DNA of 64,000 nt from Patescibacteria group bacterium UBA6805 (GCA_002452735.1 DKFD01000011.1:1-64000); one strand, 5' to 3'. Shown: positions 49,317 through 58,764, numbered from the stretch's first letter. The notes: generated by a model not told the origin, from the letters alone. Made by a program: numbers and translations.

Positions 49317-50807
49317 TTACGTAACCCAATACCTTTCTTTTGTCATTTGGTCTTGTTTTACCTCAATCTTGTCAATTTCCTTTTTTGCTTTATGGGTTAA
49401 TTTAATTAATTCCTCGTTGTTTAGTCTGCTTAATTCCAGCAGCTTTTCAGTCAAATACTTTTTCGTATTGTTCTTCGGGTCTTTTAGCACTTCTTCAAGC
49501 AGGATGTCAAGAAATTGGCCGATTTTGGGCCCAGGCTCTGTTTTCAGTATCTGCATAATGTCATTACCGTTGATTTTAAGCATTTTGACCGAAATCGGGT
49601 CCTTGGAAACCTTTTCAATCATGTATTTAAGGTGTCTAAGCTTGTATGGTTCTGCTTTTGGGCAGCCTGATCCAATTCTGTCTGCCATTCTCAATTGCAG
49701 CAAATCTTCCATGTTTTCAGTGCCGGCTTTTCTAATCAGCCTCCTAACAGAAGATTCTCCCACTTCATCAACATTATAGTAAAATAAATGGTATCTTACC
49801 AGGTTTACTATTTTATCAACGTCTTTTTTAGGGAATTTCAAGCGATTAAGCATTTTTTCAGCCATTTTTGCCCCAACTATTTCATGATTGTAAAAAGTGG
49901 CGTTTTCGCCTGCTCCTTTCTTGGTTGTTGGTTTTCCGACGTCATGAAGCAAGGCAGCCATTTTTATGTGGAAATTAAGGTCTTTTTTAGCCGTATAATT
50001 CAGGCATTCCAAATTGTGCTTGTAGCAATCATATATGTGGTGTTTGTTTTGTTTTACGCCGAATCCTTTTTCCAGTTCAGGCATAATATGGTTTAAAAGT
50101 CCTGTTTTCCTCAAAGTTTCAATGCCTTGAGCCGCGTTTTCGCTCATGATTATCTTTGTTAATTCATCCCTGATTCTTTCTTTTGACGATTTTTCCAACA
50201 AATGACTGTATTTGATTATGGCTTTTTCAGTATTTTCCTCTATTTTCCAGCCCTTTCCCAAAGTATTCTCAAAACGGACAGCCCTCATCATTCTAAGAAA
50301 GTCCTCTGAAAATCTTTCTTCTGGTTTTCCAACCGTTCTGATAATCCTGTTTTTAATGTCTGCCAGGCCGTTAAACAAATCGATTATCTCAAACTTGTCC
50401 TTGCTTATTGGACTGATGGCAATGGCATTAATGGTAAAATCCCTTCTCTTCAAGTCCTCCTCAATATGCTTGGACCAGACAACTTTGTCCGGGTGGCGAT
50501 AGTCGGAATAGGTTGATTCTGAGCGGTAAGTAGTTATCTCCACTATATTATTTTTGGGAAAAACGACGCCCACGGTGCCAAAGTCGTTTTCATAGAAGGT
50601 TTTAACGTTTTGTTCTTTGAAAACAGCCTGGGTTTGTTCGGGCCTGGCATCGGTGGCAATGTCCCAATCAGAGGGTTCTTTTCCCATGAACAAATCTCTG
50701 GTGCAGCCGCCGACAATGTAGGCCTCGAATCCTTTTTCCTTGATTTTTTTCAGGGCGAAAAGAGCGTATTTCGGGATGACGAATTTCAGCTTTTTTGTTT
50801 GTTTCAT
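49317..50807 (-). CDS. cca: CCA-adding tRNA nucleotidyltransferase with HD domain
   Basis: 496 aa. N-terminal Pol beta-type nucleotidyltransferase (YIVGGCTRDLFMGKEPSDWDIATDA, catalytic Asp pair), the ERxxxE-type and neck motifs (RRDFTINAIAISP, RMMRAVRFENTLG) and a C-terminal HD phosphohydrolase domain (MAALLHDVGKPTT). It builds or repairs the CCA end of tRNAs. It is essential here because six of the seven tRNA genes in the window do not encode CCA. Its start at 50807 is divergent from nusA. Confidence 0.93.
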   Translation of the reverse strand: MKQTKKLKFVIPKYALFALKKIKEKGFEAYIVGGCTRDLFMGKEPSDWDIATDARPEQTQAVFKEQNVKTFYENDFGTVGVVFPKNNIVEITTYRSESTYSDYRHPDKVVWSKHIEEDLKRRDFTINAIAISPISKDKFEIIDLFNGLADIKNRIIRTVGKPEERFSEDFLRMMRAVRFENTLGKGWKIEENTEKAIIKYSHLLEKSSKERIRDELTKIIMSENAAQGIETLRKTGLLNHIMPELEKGFGVKQNKHHIYDCYKHNLECLNYTAKKDLNFHIKMAALLHDVGKPTTKKGAGENATFYNHEIVGAKMAEKMLNRLKFPKKDVDKIVNLVRYHLFYYNVDEVGESSVRRLIRKAGTENMEDLLQLRMADRIGSGCPKAEPYKLRHLKYMIEKVSKDPISVKMLKINGNDIMQILKTEPGPKIGQFLDILLEEVLKDPKNNTKKYLTEKLLELSRLNNEELIKLTHKAKKEIDKIEVKQDQMTKERYWVT

Positions 50808-50839
50808 TTTCTCCTGTATTTTATCTTAAAATCGCTCTC

Positions 50840-50868
50840 TTGACAACTCCTCTTATTGGGAATAGAAT
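50840..50868 (+). promoter_or_regulatory. nusA promoter
   Basis: Consensus TTGACA (50840-50845), 17 bp, TAGAAT (50863-50868). Transcription would start near 50875, before an intrinsic terminator at 50897-50919 and the nusA ATG at 50944. Confidence 0.65.
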
Positions 50869-50896
50869 GAAAACACAAAGGTATGATTTCAAAAAT

Positions 50897-50919
50897 GTCG
50901 GATTGATTCCGACTTTTTT
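50897..50919 (+). terminator. intrinsic terminator inside the nusA leader
   Basis: Perfect stem GTCGGA / TCCGAC with a TTGAT loop and six T (50914-50919). No rightward gene lies between the divergent cca start and this hairpin, so it can only act on the short leader made from the nusA promoter. It is a likely attenuator. Confidence 0.7.
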
Positions 50920-50943
50920 ATAACAATTTTAATAAAAAAATTT

Positions 50944-52161
50944 ATGGACATGCAAGGATTTTTATCAGCCATCAGCCAGTTGGCAGAGGAAAAAGGTCTT
51001 TCCCGGGAAAAGGTTTTTGAAACCGTGGAGCACGCGCTGGCTTCGGCCTACAAAAAAGAATACGGCAAAAGGGGACAGATTATCAAGGCAAAAATAAATC
51101 CCAAAACAGGGGAGACGGATTTTTGGAGGGAGAAAATAGTGGTTGACGACGCCACGGTCTACATTCCCGAAAATACGGAAAATGAAGAGGAGGAAGAGCT
51201 AGAAATCAAGCAAAGCTATCGTCCCATGGAAGACGAGCTGAATGTGGAAGAGGGCGTCGAAGAAGAAGGGGCGAGAAGGATTAAATACAATCCGGAAAGG
51301 CATGTTTTAATCGAGGAAATCAAGAAGACCAATCCCGAATTGGAGCCCGGACAGGAATTGATAATCCCCTTGGAGCAGAAAGAGGGATTCGGCAGGATTG
51401 CCGCTCAGACCGCCAAGCAGGTTGTTCTGCAGAAAATCAGGGAGGCGGAAAAAGAAACGATTCTGGCGGAATACAAATCAAAAGAAGGGGAGATTGTTTC
51501 AGGAATCGTTCAGAGAATCGAAGGCGTAAACGTTTATTTTGATATTGGCAAGAGTTTGGGAATATTGCCCAAGGAAGAACAAATCAGGGGCGAGTTTTAC
51601 AAGGAAGGACAGAGGCTGAAGCTCTATGTTTTAAAGGTTGATACCACGCCCAAGGGTCCGATTATCATTCTTTCCCGGGCTTATCCCAAATTAATATCCA
51701 AGCTTTTTGAATTGGAGGTTCCGGAAATCGGCTCTGGCCAGATAGAAATCAAATCAATTGCCAGAGAGCCGGGCTCAAGAACCAAAATAGCCGCTGTTTC
51801 TTTGGCCGAGGGCGTTGACCCTATCGGAGCCATGGTGGGGCAGAGGGGAGTGAGGGTGGCGGCGGTGATTTCCGAGTTGGGCGGTGAAAAAATCGATGTT
51901 ATTGAATATTCTGACGACCCGGTAAAATACATTACCAATTCATTGTCTCCAGCCAGAGTGATAGAAGTCAAGATAATGCCCAAGAATACAGCCCTGGTTA
52001 TTGTTCCGTCCGACCAATTGTCTTTGGCAATCGGCAAAGAAGGGCAGAATGTAAGATTGTCAGCCAAGCTGACCGGCTGGAAAATAGACGTTAAGAGCGA
52101 CGAACAGATAAAAGAAGATGACGAAGAGCTGAATATTGAGGAAGAAGATGATAAAGAATAA
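50944..52161 (+). CDS. nusA: transcription termination/antitermination factor NusA
   Basis: 405 aa: N-terminal RNA polymerase-binding domain (ISQLAEEKGLSREKVFETVEHAL), S1 domain (GEIVSGIVQRIEGVNVYFDIG), then two KH domains (VDPIGAMVGQRGVRVAAVI; LAIGKEGQNVRLSAKLTGW). It ends in an acidic tail and lacks the C-terminal repeats of E. coli NusA, as in many bacteria. NusA slows elongation and strengthens hairpin terminators. A terminator in its own leader makes feedback control plausible. It is followed 7 bp later by tig. Confidence 0.95.
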   Translation: MDMQGFLSAISQLAEEKGLSREKVFETVEHALASAYKKEYGKRGQIIKAKINPKTGETDFWREKIVVDDATVYIPENTENEEEEELEIKQSYRPMEDELNVEEGVEEEGARRIKYNPERHVLIEEIKKTNPELEPGQELIIPLEQKEGFGRIAAQTAKQVVLQKIREAEKETILAEYKSKEGEIVSGIVQRIEGVNVYFDIGKSLGILPKEEQIRGEFYKEGQRLKLYVLKVDTTPKGPIIILSRAYPKLISKLFELEVPEIGSGQIEIKSIAREPGSRTKIAAVSLAEGVDPIGAMVGQRGVRVAAVISELGGEKIDVIEYSDDPVKYITNSLSPARVIEVKIMPKNTALVIVPSDQLSLAIGKEGQNVRLSAKLTGWKIDVKSDEQIKEDDEELNIEEEDDKE

Positions 52162-52168
52162 ACACAAC

Positions 52169-53377
52169 ATGAAAAGCGAGATAAAAGATATTTCTCCAAC
52201 AAGAAAAAGCATTGAAATAGAAATTCCTGCCGAAGAATTTGATTCTTTTTTCAACCAGGCCCTGAAAGAACTGATTAAAGAAATGGAATTGCCCGGGTTT
52301 AGGAAAGGCATGGTTCCGGAATCAATTGCCAGGGAAAAAATCAGCGAAAACCACGTTTTGTCCCATGCTTCTGAAATGGCCATCAAACAGGGCTGGACTG
52401 ATTTTCTCAAACAAACAGACTTGGAAGTCGTATCCCAGCCCATAATAAATATTCTCAAGATGGCCAAGGGAAATCCGTTTGTTTTTTCAGCCGAAACGGA
52501 TGTTTTAAAGGAAATCAAGCTGTCCGACATCGGGGCTATTGCCAAGAGTATTAAAAAAGAAGAAATAAGCGTGGAAGCAAAAGACATTGACGAAGCCATT
52601 CTCTGGCTCCAACAATCAAGAGCCAAGCTGGAAGACAAGGAAGGGGCGGCCGAGAAAGGGGATTTTGCGGAAATAACCCTGGACAATAAAAGCAAGGACG
52701 GATTTATTCTGGGCAAAGGACACCACATTAAAAACCTGGAAGAGAATTTGCTGGGAATGGAGAAAAACCAGGAAAAGGAGCTTGATTCAGAGGGAGGCAA
52801 GATTAAAGTAAGGCTGGATTCCTTGAAAAAAGTCCAATTGCCGGAAATTAACGACGAGTGGGCAAAGACCCTGGGCGACTTCAAAGATCTTGAGGATTTG
52901 CGCAAGAGCGCCGAGCAAGGAATAAGGCAGGAAAAAGATATTGCTTTAAGGCAAAAGAAAAGAATTGAGTTTTTGGAAAAGATTGGGGCCAAAACAAAGG
53001 TTGAAATACCGGAAACATTGATTAAAAAAGAGGTTGAAGGCATGATGGACAACCTTAAAGCCAGGGTAAGCAGGGAACTGGGCATTGGTTTTGAAGATTA
53101 TCTGGCCCAAGTAAAGAAAAACAAAGACCATATTGGCAAGGAATTTGAGAAAATGGCCGAAGAAAGGATAAGGAACTTCCTGATTATAAGGCAAATCATA
53201 AAAGATGAGAAAATAGAGGCTGCGGAAGAGGAAATAAACCAAAGAATCGAGGAAATGCTTAAGGATTATCCCGATTCCGAGCAAGCCGGCAAGGAAATTG
53301 ACTTAAATAAAATTAGACTATATATTGAAGACGAGATTAAAACCGAGAAAGCTTTTAATCTCTTCGGTCTTAATTAA
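52169..53377 (+). CDS. tig: trigger factor
   Basis: Ribosome-associated chaperone and peptidyl-prolyl isomerase of about 402 aa. It has the ribosome-binding tail (signature GFRKGMVPESIA), the FKBP-like domain (KGDFAEITLDNK; GFILGKGHHIKNLEENLLGM) and the helical C-terminal arms. The ATG at 52169 (MKSEIKDISPTRKSIEIEIP) is chosen because the frame upstream runs into nusA and the family N-terminus begins there. No Shine-Dalgarno sequence is visible. clpP follows 14 bp later, as in many bacteria. Confidence 0.92.
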   Translation: MKSEIKDISPTRKSIEIEIPAEEFDSFFNQALKELIKEMELPGFRKGMVPESIAREKISENHVLSHASEMAIKQGWTDFLKQTDLEVVSQPIINILKMAKGNPFVFSAETDVLKEIKLSDIGAIAKSIKKEEISVEAKDIDEAILWLQQSRAKLEDKEGAAEKGDFAEITLDNKSKDGFILGKGHHIKNLEENLLGMEKNQEKELDSEGGKIKVRLDSLKKVQLPEINDEWAKTLGDFKDLEDLRKSAEQGIRQEKDIALRQKKRIEFLEKIGAKTKVEIPETLIKKEVEGMMDNLKARVSRELGIGFEDYLAQVKKNKDHIGKEFEKMAEERIRNFLIIRQIIKDEKIEAAEEEINQRIEEMLKDYPDSEQAGKEIDLNKIRLYIEDEIKTEKAFNLFGLN

Positions 53378-53391
53378 TAATTTAAAAAAAC

Positions 53392-53976
53392 ATGAACCTG
53401 ATACCAACGGTAATCGAGAAGTCGCAACACGGGGAAAGAGCTTACGACATTTATTCCAGGCTTTTAAAAGAGAGGATTATCCTTTTGGCCGGGGTTTTTG
53501 ACGACAACATAGCCAATTCCATAGTGGCTCAGCTCCTGTTTCTGTCTTCAAAAGACCCGAAAAAGGATATTCAGCTGTATATTAACAGCCCGGGAGGGTC
53601 GGTTACGGCCGGTTTGGCGATTTACGACACCATGCAGTACATAAAACCGGACGTTTCCACTGTTTCCATAGGCATGTCTGCTTCAATGGGCGCTCTGATA
53701 CTGGCTGCCGGAGCCAAAGGCAAGCGATATTCTTTGCCCAATTCCGAGATTTTACTCCACCAGGTGGCCGGAGGAGCAAGGGGGCAGGCAACGGAAATAG
53801 AGATTACGGCCAAGCAGATACTGAAAATCAAAGAAACTCTCAATAAAATACTGGCTAAGCATACCGGCCAGCCGTTATCCAAAATTTCCAAAGACACGGA
53901 TAGGGATTTTTATCTCACTGCCCAGGAAGCGAAGGAATACGGAATCATCGACGAGGTGTTCGGAGGGAAAAAATAG
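53392..53976 (+). CDS. clpP: ATP-dependent Clp protease proteolytic subunit
   Basis: Barrel-forming serine peptidase, 194 aa, catalytic triad visible: Ser in [11 protein letters not shown], His in ILLHQVAGG, Asp in KDTDRDFYL. It starts [30 protein letters not shown], the typical processed N-terminus region. It works with ClpX or ClpC, neither of which is in the window. A short terminator (53975-53996) follows directly. Confidence 0.96.
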   Translation: MNLIPTVIEKSQHGERAYDIYSRLLKERIILLAGVFDDNIANSIVAQLLFLSSKDPKKDIQLYINSPGGSVTAGLAIYDTMQYIKPDVSTVSIGMSASMGALILAAGAKGKRYSLPNSEILLHQVAGGARGQATEIEITAKQILKIKETLNKILAKHTGQPLSKISKDTDRDFYLTAQEAKEYGIIDEVFGGKK

Positions 53977-53996
53977 GGGACAGCCCCTGTTTTTTC
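53975..53996 (+). terminator. terminator after clpP
   Basis: Five-bp stem AGGGG / CCCCT with an ACAG loop and a GT(6) tail. The stop codon TAG overlaps the 5' arm. The T run joins directly to the -35 of the next promoter. Confidence 0.55.
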
Positions 53997-54026
53997 TTGA
54001 CAAGAAATTAGGCCATAGAGTATAAT
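53997..54026 (+). promoter_or_regulatory. promoter of the kelch/FISUMP surface protein leader
   Basis: Consensus TTGACA (53997-54002), 18 bp, TATAAT (54021-54026). Start expected near 54033, giving a ~158-nt leader to the ATG at 54191. The leader contains a small ORF and a terminator-like hairpin. Confidence 0.7.
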
Positions 54027-54059
54027 GGATTAAAGTTAATCATAAAAGGTGAAGTGTTT

Positions 54060-54185
54060 ATGAAAAAACTTTTTATTTGTAGGAATTTTTCCGATTGTTT
54101 AATTATAAATTTTTTAATTAATAAAAGATATTCTTTAGCATGTGCTAAAGAATTTTTAATAAATAAAAATATAATAAAAAAATAA
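54060..54185 (+). CDS. possible 41-residue leader ORF
   Basis: ATG at 54060 with an AAAAGGTGA Shine-Dalgarno-like sequence upstream. Translates to MKKLFICRNFSDCLIINF and onwards, ending ...NIIKK just 5 bp before the large gene. Very AT-rich, basic and hydrophobic. The hairpin at 54130-54153 lies within it, so translation would melt the hairpin. It may be only a leader peptide or not translated at all. Confidence 0.3.
   Translation: MKKLFICRNFSDCLIINFLINKRYSLACAKEFLINKNIIKK
54130..54157 (+). terminator. terminator-like hairpin in the leader of the surface-protein gene
   Basis: Perfect 11-bp inverted repeat ATTCTTTAGCA / TGCTAAAGAAT with a TG loop, followed by TTTT (54154-54157). It lies between the promoter at 53997 and the ORF at 54191 and so could attenuate that gene. 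Confidence 0.55.
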
Positions 54186-54190
54186 ATAAT

Positions 54191-57100
54191 ATGGAAAACA
54201 AAATTTTCAAAACAATATTTTTTCTTTCAATAATATCAATGATTTTTATTGGAGGAGATGTTTGGGCAGATACTTGTAATGTGTGGACGTCTAAAACTAG
54301 TATGTCTATTAGTAGGGGTCACATGGGTTCGGCAGTAGTTAACAATAAAATTTATGTAATAAGTGGTTATTTAGGCAACTATGTAAGAACAAACAAAGTT
54401 GAAGAATATGACCCAGCCACTAACACATGGACAACTAAGGCCGACATACCTACAGCTAGAGAAATGTTTGGGGCCGCAGCTGTAAACAATAAAATTTATG
54501 CAATTGGAGGAGGAACTCCAAACACAACAGGTATAGTTGAAGAATATGACCCAGCCACTAACACATGGACAACCAAGGCTAACATGCCTACAGATAGAGC
54601 TGATTTTGGTATTGCAACTGTAAATAATAAGATTTATGTAATTGGAGGGATAAGAAATGACGGTGGCGCTGGTAATAAAGTTGAAGAATATGACCCAGCC
54701 ACTAACACATGGACAACCAAGGCCAACATGCCTACTGCAAGAGTGTCTCTTACTGCCGCAGCTGTAAACAATAAAATTTATGCAATTGGAGGGATAAGTG
54801 ATGGTGGCTACACAGATCTAAAAATAGTTGAAGAATATGACCCAGCCACTAACACATGGACAACTAAGGCTAACATGCCTACTGCAAGGAGTTATCTTAG
54901 TTCAAACTCACCAGCTATCAATGGTAAAATTTATGTCATTGGAGGGACTTCTGGAGGATCTTCTACAAACAAAGTTGAAGAATATGACCCAGCCACTAAC
55001 ACATGGACAACTAAGGCTAATATGATTACAGGTAGAGTTGGTCTTGTTACGGATGCAGTAAACAATAAAATTTATGCGATAGGTGGTTATGATAATAGTT
55101 CTTATGTATCAATTAATGAAGAATATGCTCCTTGTAACAACGGTTCTTGTGGAACAGCTAACGGTCACGGGTACTATTCAACATCATATATTGATACTTC
55201 TTCTGAAAGATGTTATGCAGGAACATTTGGCGGTTCGTTTGTCGACAATGGTTCTTCTTGGGGCTGGAGTTGTATAGGAACTGATGGTGGGACAACAGCA
55301 TCTTGTAGTGCCAATAAAGTTTTGGCAGGAAACTCAAACGGTCAGACACTGAAAAATCCACCGATAAACAACCTCTGCATGTATGGAGAACCGACGACAC
55401 CGATACTGACTGAAGATGTTTGGTATTGGTTTTGTAGAGATAATCCTGGAGTAGACGCAGTCGGTTACACATATAAAACCGCTTGTGGCTATTCTGACGG
55501 AGGAAGCTCATCTTATCCTCCCGAGACAGATCTTTGCAAGCATGGAGAACCCTCTTCAGTGATAACGGGCGAAACATATACATGGACCTGTACTGGGAAT
55601 GATTCCCTTTCGGTTAGTTGTTCTACAGACATTAATAGTAAATGCGGAACAGCTGATAGACATGGATACTCGGCGACTTCATACATAGATCTTAGTGAAG
55701 AAAGATGTCAGTCAGGATCAGCATTCGGCGGTGTATTTATCGACAGCGGTTCTTTTTGGAATTGGACCTGTGGCGTTAGTTCTTCGTCTTGGACGATAAA
55801 TGCATCTATGCCGGTTAGCGGTGAAGATATTAGGCCTCACACGGCGGTTATCAATGGAAAAATTTATATCATCAAAACATCGGCCCCTAGTGTTCATGAA
55901 TATAATCCAAGTACTAATACTTGGGTAGCAAAGGCCAGCATGCCCACTGCGAGAGAGGATCTTTCTAAGGCGTCTAAGGCGATAGTTATTAATAACAAAA
56001 TATATGTATTAGGAGGAAGGATTTTAGGTGTTAATTTAAAAAACAATGAAATGTATGATCCGGCTACTAATACTTGGACGATAAAAGCGCAAATGCCCAC
56101 AACTGCTTATGAATCGGGCATAGTAGCTGTTAATGGAAAAATATATCTAATCGGTATGAATGGTGCTTCTAGAACAGTCTATGAATATAATCCAAATACC
56201 GACACATGGACAAACAAAGGATCAGCCATTCCCAACGAAAGGACTGCTAATACTGGAGGGATGACAGCGGTTGTCGATGGCAAAATTTATGTCATTGGAG
56301 GTAATTCTACGGGTTCTACTGACGAATACGATCTAGTCACTAACACCTGGACGACCAAAGCCAATATGGTTTTTCCGATACAAGATGGAGTAGTAGCGGT
56401 CGTCGATAAAAAAATATATATTCTGGGGGGCAGAGATATGGACTGGATACCCAAAATGTGGAACCAACAATACGATCCGACCACTAACACATGGAATAGT
56501 TTAGCTAATGTCCCTTATAATACATCCAATGTGGTCCCCGGATTGGCTGTTCTCGACAACAAAATATATCTGATGGGACTTAGTGGTAGTTCTACTACAA
56601 GAAATTTTTATGAATTCAATCCAATCACTAATATTTGGTATTATAAAACACCAATGAACTTCGAAAAAGAACGTTTTGGGGTAGCGGTCGTCGACAATGT
56701 AATTTATACCATCGGGGGATGGAATCGCAACGAAAACGAATCATACGGGTTTTCGAGTACCTGCTTTGCCAACAAGGTTGCGACTGGAAATGCTGACGGT
56801 CAAATACTGAAAAACGAGCCTTTAGTCGATCTTTGCGAATACGGAGAAACAACAACACCGATCCTGGCTGACGATGTTTGGAATTGGACCTGTACCAATA
56901 ATCCCGGAGTGGACGCATTCGGCCTTGCTTATAAAACAACTTGTGGTTCTTCCCATGGAGGATTTTCTTCAGAGCCACCAACTGATTTATGTAAACACGG
57001 AACGCCTTCTGAGGTTATAGATAATCCTTTAACCTATGATTGGACCTGTATGGGAGATGATTCATTGGCAGTTACTTGTCAGGCTCCAAAAGAGTTTTCT

Positions 57101-58597
57101 TGCGGTAATAATTTTATAGATTCTCGTGATAGTCAAACATATTCTACTGTTCAAATAGGAGACCAATGCTGGATGAAAGAGAATTTAAATTATACAACAG
57201 GAAATAGTTGGTGTTATGATGATAATCCTGCTAATTGTGATATTTACGGAAGATTATACAATGCAAGCACCGCTCAAACTGCTTGTCCTTCGGGGTGGTA
57301 TTTGCCAAGCGACGCCGAGTTTGGTGTTTTATTTAGTTTTGCTAGTCAGAGCATGAATAAGCTTCGAGCTTCCCCTCCTGCTTGGGACGGACAAGACAGT
57401 TATGGATTTAATGTACTTCCCTCTGGAGGGCGAGTTAGTGGCGCATACGAGCATCTTGGTTCGATGAGTGGTTTTTGGGATTCTGGTACGGTATTAGGAT
57501 ATCATATTGTCAAGCAGTTTTTTTCAGGCATGGATGTGGCGATTGCATACGCAGGAGAACCTTACGAGCCCAATGGTTATGCGGTTCGATGCCTTAAAGG
57601 TCCTGTTGATGGCGCTTGCGGTGCCAGCCAGGGCGGACTTTCGTCCACTCCTCCCGAGGCAGGTCTTTGCAGCGCCGGCAATCCTTCTTTTGTGACAACC
57701 AATGCCACGACATATACCTGGACCTGTAACAGTCCCGGAGGCGGGAGCGATGCTAATTGTTCGTCCAATAGGATATCATTCAACAATCCTTATGACATTA
57801 ACAGCGATGAATCGTGCTGGTTCTGCGAATATTACTATGACACGGGTGGAATCCTGAGAGAAGGAAAACTAAACAACGGCATAGCGGATTTGGAATTTAA
57901 GTTTACCACCAACGCTTCCGATTACAACTCTTATAAATTTGCCATAGGTACAATTAATGACGTGAGCCAGGCAATGCAAACCGACGGATGGCTTTCCGTT
58001 TCTTCTTCTGAAACATTATTCAGCGGAGCAAAAGTAAGAAGGTCGGGAGCAGACCAGAAAGAGGGGAGCAACGGTTTCTTGCTTACTTATACCAAGACAT
58101 ACTATTGGTGGGTGAAATTAAGGAAGCCGGACTTGACGGAAACAGAATGGATGGCGGGAGGAACATTAATCACTCCCGAGAAAGCGTTCCCGATAGTAAG
58201 GATAGCGGCCGACAAGGCAATCGTGACCGTGGGAACGAACATTCAGTATTGTGCCAACGCAGAGGGTGATTGCGCCCCGGTCTGCTGGACCGGAACGGGT
58301 GCCCCAGTGGTTGACCCTGATAATTATAACTGGCATTGCAGTGTTTGCTTTAATTCAAGCAATCAGCCCGTGGCTTGTACTAGCGGAAACGCATCTTTCT
58401 CATGGGTTTTGCCTACGGACAGCGGTGCCTACATGAATTCAACAACCGAACTAAGCGCCAATCCGGTATTCAGATTCAACCAGGTAATCCAGACATTTAA
58501 ACCGGGATTGGCCATAACAGGGTCCGAGTGCGCCGCCGAGGGAGAAACAGGAACAAAGGCGCCGTTGCCCAAATGGAGGGAGGTTTCACCGTTTTAA
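54191..58597 (+). CDS. giant secreted kelch-repeat and FISUMP-domain surface protein
   Basis: 1468 aa. Signal peptide (~1-27). A kelch propeller-like block (~30-320) with five near-identical VEEYDPATNTWTTKA units. Cys-rich modules (CGTANGHGYYSTSYIDTSSERC; TDLCKHGEPSSVITGETYTWTC) recur at ~325-535 and ~855-970. A second kelch block lies at ~540-850. A FISUMP domain lies at ~970-1136 (VQIGDQCWMKENLNY ... ACPSGWYLPSDAEF ... NGYAVRCLKG). Then more Cys modules and an Ig-like tail ending LPKWREVSPF. Likely extracellular adhesion. DNA of the first part is more AT-rich than the last 1 kb, so the gene looks mosaic. Confidence 0.8.
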   Translation: MENKIFKTIFFLSIISMIFIGGDVWADTCNVWTSKTSMSISRGHMGSAVVNNKIYVISGYLGNYVRTNKVEEYDPATNTWTTKADIPTAREMFGAAAVNNKIYAIGGGTPNTTGIVEEYDPATNTWTTKANMPTDRADFGIATVNNKIYVIGGIRNDGGAGNKVEEYDPATNTWTTKANMPTARVSLTAAAVNNKIYAIGGISDGGYTDLKIVEEYDPATNTWTTKANMPTARSYLSSNSPAINGKIYVIGGTSGGSSTNKVEEYDPATNTWTTKANMITGRVGLVTDAVNNKIYAIGGYDNSSYVSINEEYAPCNNGSCGTANGHGYYSTSYIDTSSERCYAGTFGGSFVDNGSSWGWSCIGTDGGTTASCSANKVLAGNSNGQTLKNPPINNLCMYGEPTTPILTEDVWYWFCRDNPGVDAVGYTYKTACGYSDGGSSSYPPETDLCKHGEPSSVITGETYTWTCTGNDSLSVSCSTDINSKCGTADRHGYSATSYIDLSEERCQSGSAFGGVFIDSGSFWNWTCGVSSSSWTINASMPVSGEDIRPHTAVINGKIYIIKTSAPSVHEYNPSTNTWVAKASMPTAREDLSKASKAIVINNKIYVLGGRILGVNLKNNEMYDPATNTWTIKAQMPTTAYESGIVAVNGKIYLIGMNGASRTVYEYNPNTDTWTNKGSAIPNERTANTGGMTAVVDGKIYVIGGNSTGSTDEYDLVTNTWTTKANMVFPIQDGVVAVVDKKIYILGGRDMDWIPKMWNQQYDPTTNTWNSLANVPYNTSNVVPGLAVLDNKIYLMGLSGSSTTRNFYEFNPITNIWYYKTPMNFEKERFGVAVVDNVIYTIGGWNRNENESYGFSSTCFANKVATGNADGQILKNEPLVDLCEYGETTTPILADDVWNWTCTNNPGVDAFGLAYKTTCGSSHGGFSSEPPTDLCKHGTPSEVIDNPLTYDWTCMGDDSLAVTCQAPKEFSCGNNFIDSRDSQTYSTVQIGDQCWMKENLNYTTGNSWCYDDNPANCDIYGRLYNASTAQTACPSGWYLPSDAEFGVLFSFASQSMNKLRASPPAWDGQDSYGFNVLPSGGRVSGAYEHLGSMSGFWDSGTVLGYHIVKQFFSGMDVAIAYAGEPYEPNGYAVRCLKGPVDGACGASQGGLSSTPPEAGLCSAGNPSFVTTNATTYTWTCNSPGGGSDANCSSNRISFNNPYDINSDESCWFCEYYYDTGGILREGKLNNGIADLEFKFTTNASDYNSYKFAIGTINDVSQAMQTDGWLSVSSSETLFSGAKVRRSGADQKEGSNGFLLTYTKTYYWWVKLRKPDLTETEWMAGGTLITPEKAFPIVRIAADKAIVTVGTNIQYCANAEGDCAPVCWTGTGAPVVDPDNYNWHCSVCFNSSNQPVACTSGNASFSWVLPTDSGAYMNSTTELSANPVFRFNQVIQTFKPGLAITGSECAAEGETGTKAPLPKWREVSPF
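54398..55018 (+). repeat. five near-identical 45-bp repeats in the kelch block
   Basis: Copies start at 54398, 54536, 54680, 54827 and 54974 (spacing 138-147 bp) and encode VEEYDPATNTWTTKA. They differ only at one or two third-codon positions, while the intervening sequence has diverged. Confidence 0.85.
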
Positions 58598-58734
58598 TAA
58601 AACAGAGCGATAGGCTTTATGCTTAATCTGCCGGCTCTTCTGTTTGCACGGGGAGCAGGAAGGGGCGACACAGGAACCAATGCCTGGTCGCCCCCCTCAA
58701 ATGGAAAGAATGGCGTCATGGTTAAAGAAATTTT

Positions 58735-58764
58735 AAAACCCCTTGTCTTTACAGGGGTTTTTTG
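58735..58764 (+). terminator. terminator downstream of the surface-protein gene
   Basis: Nine-bp stem AAAACCCCT / AGGGGTTTT with a TGTCTTTAC loop and extra T's. The loop overlaps the -35 of the rny promoter. Confidence 0.75.

Noticed and set aside
52060..53085. A 341-codon leftward ORF opposite tig, rich in Ser, Leu and Phe
   Set aside because: Trigger factor on the other strand is well supported. The reverse frame has only low-complexity composition and no domain.
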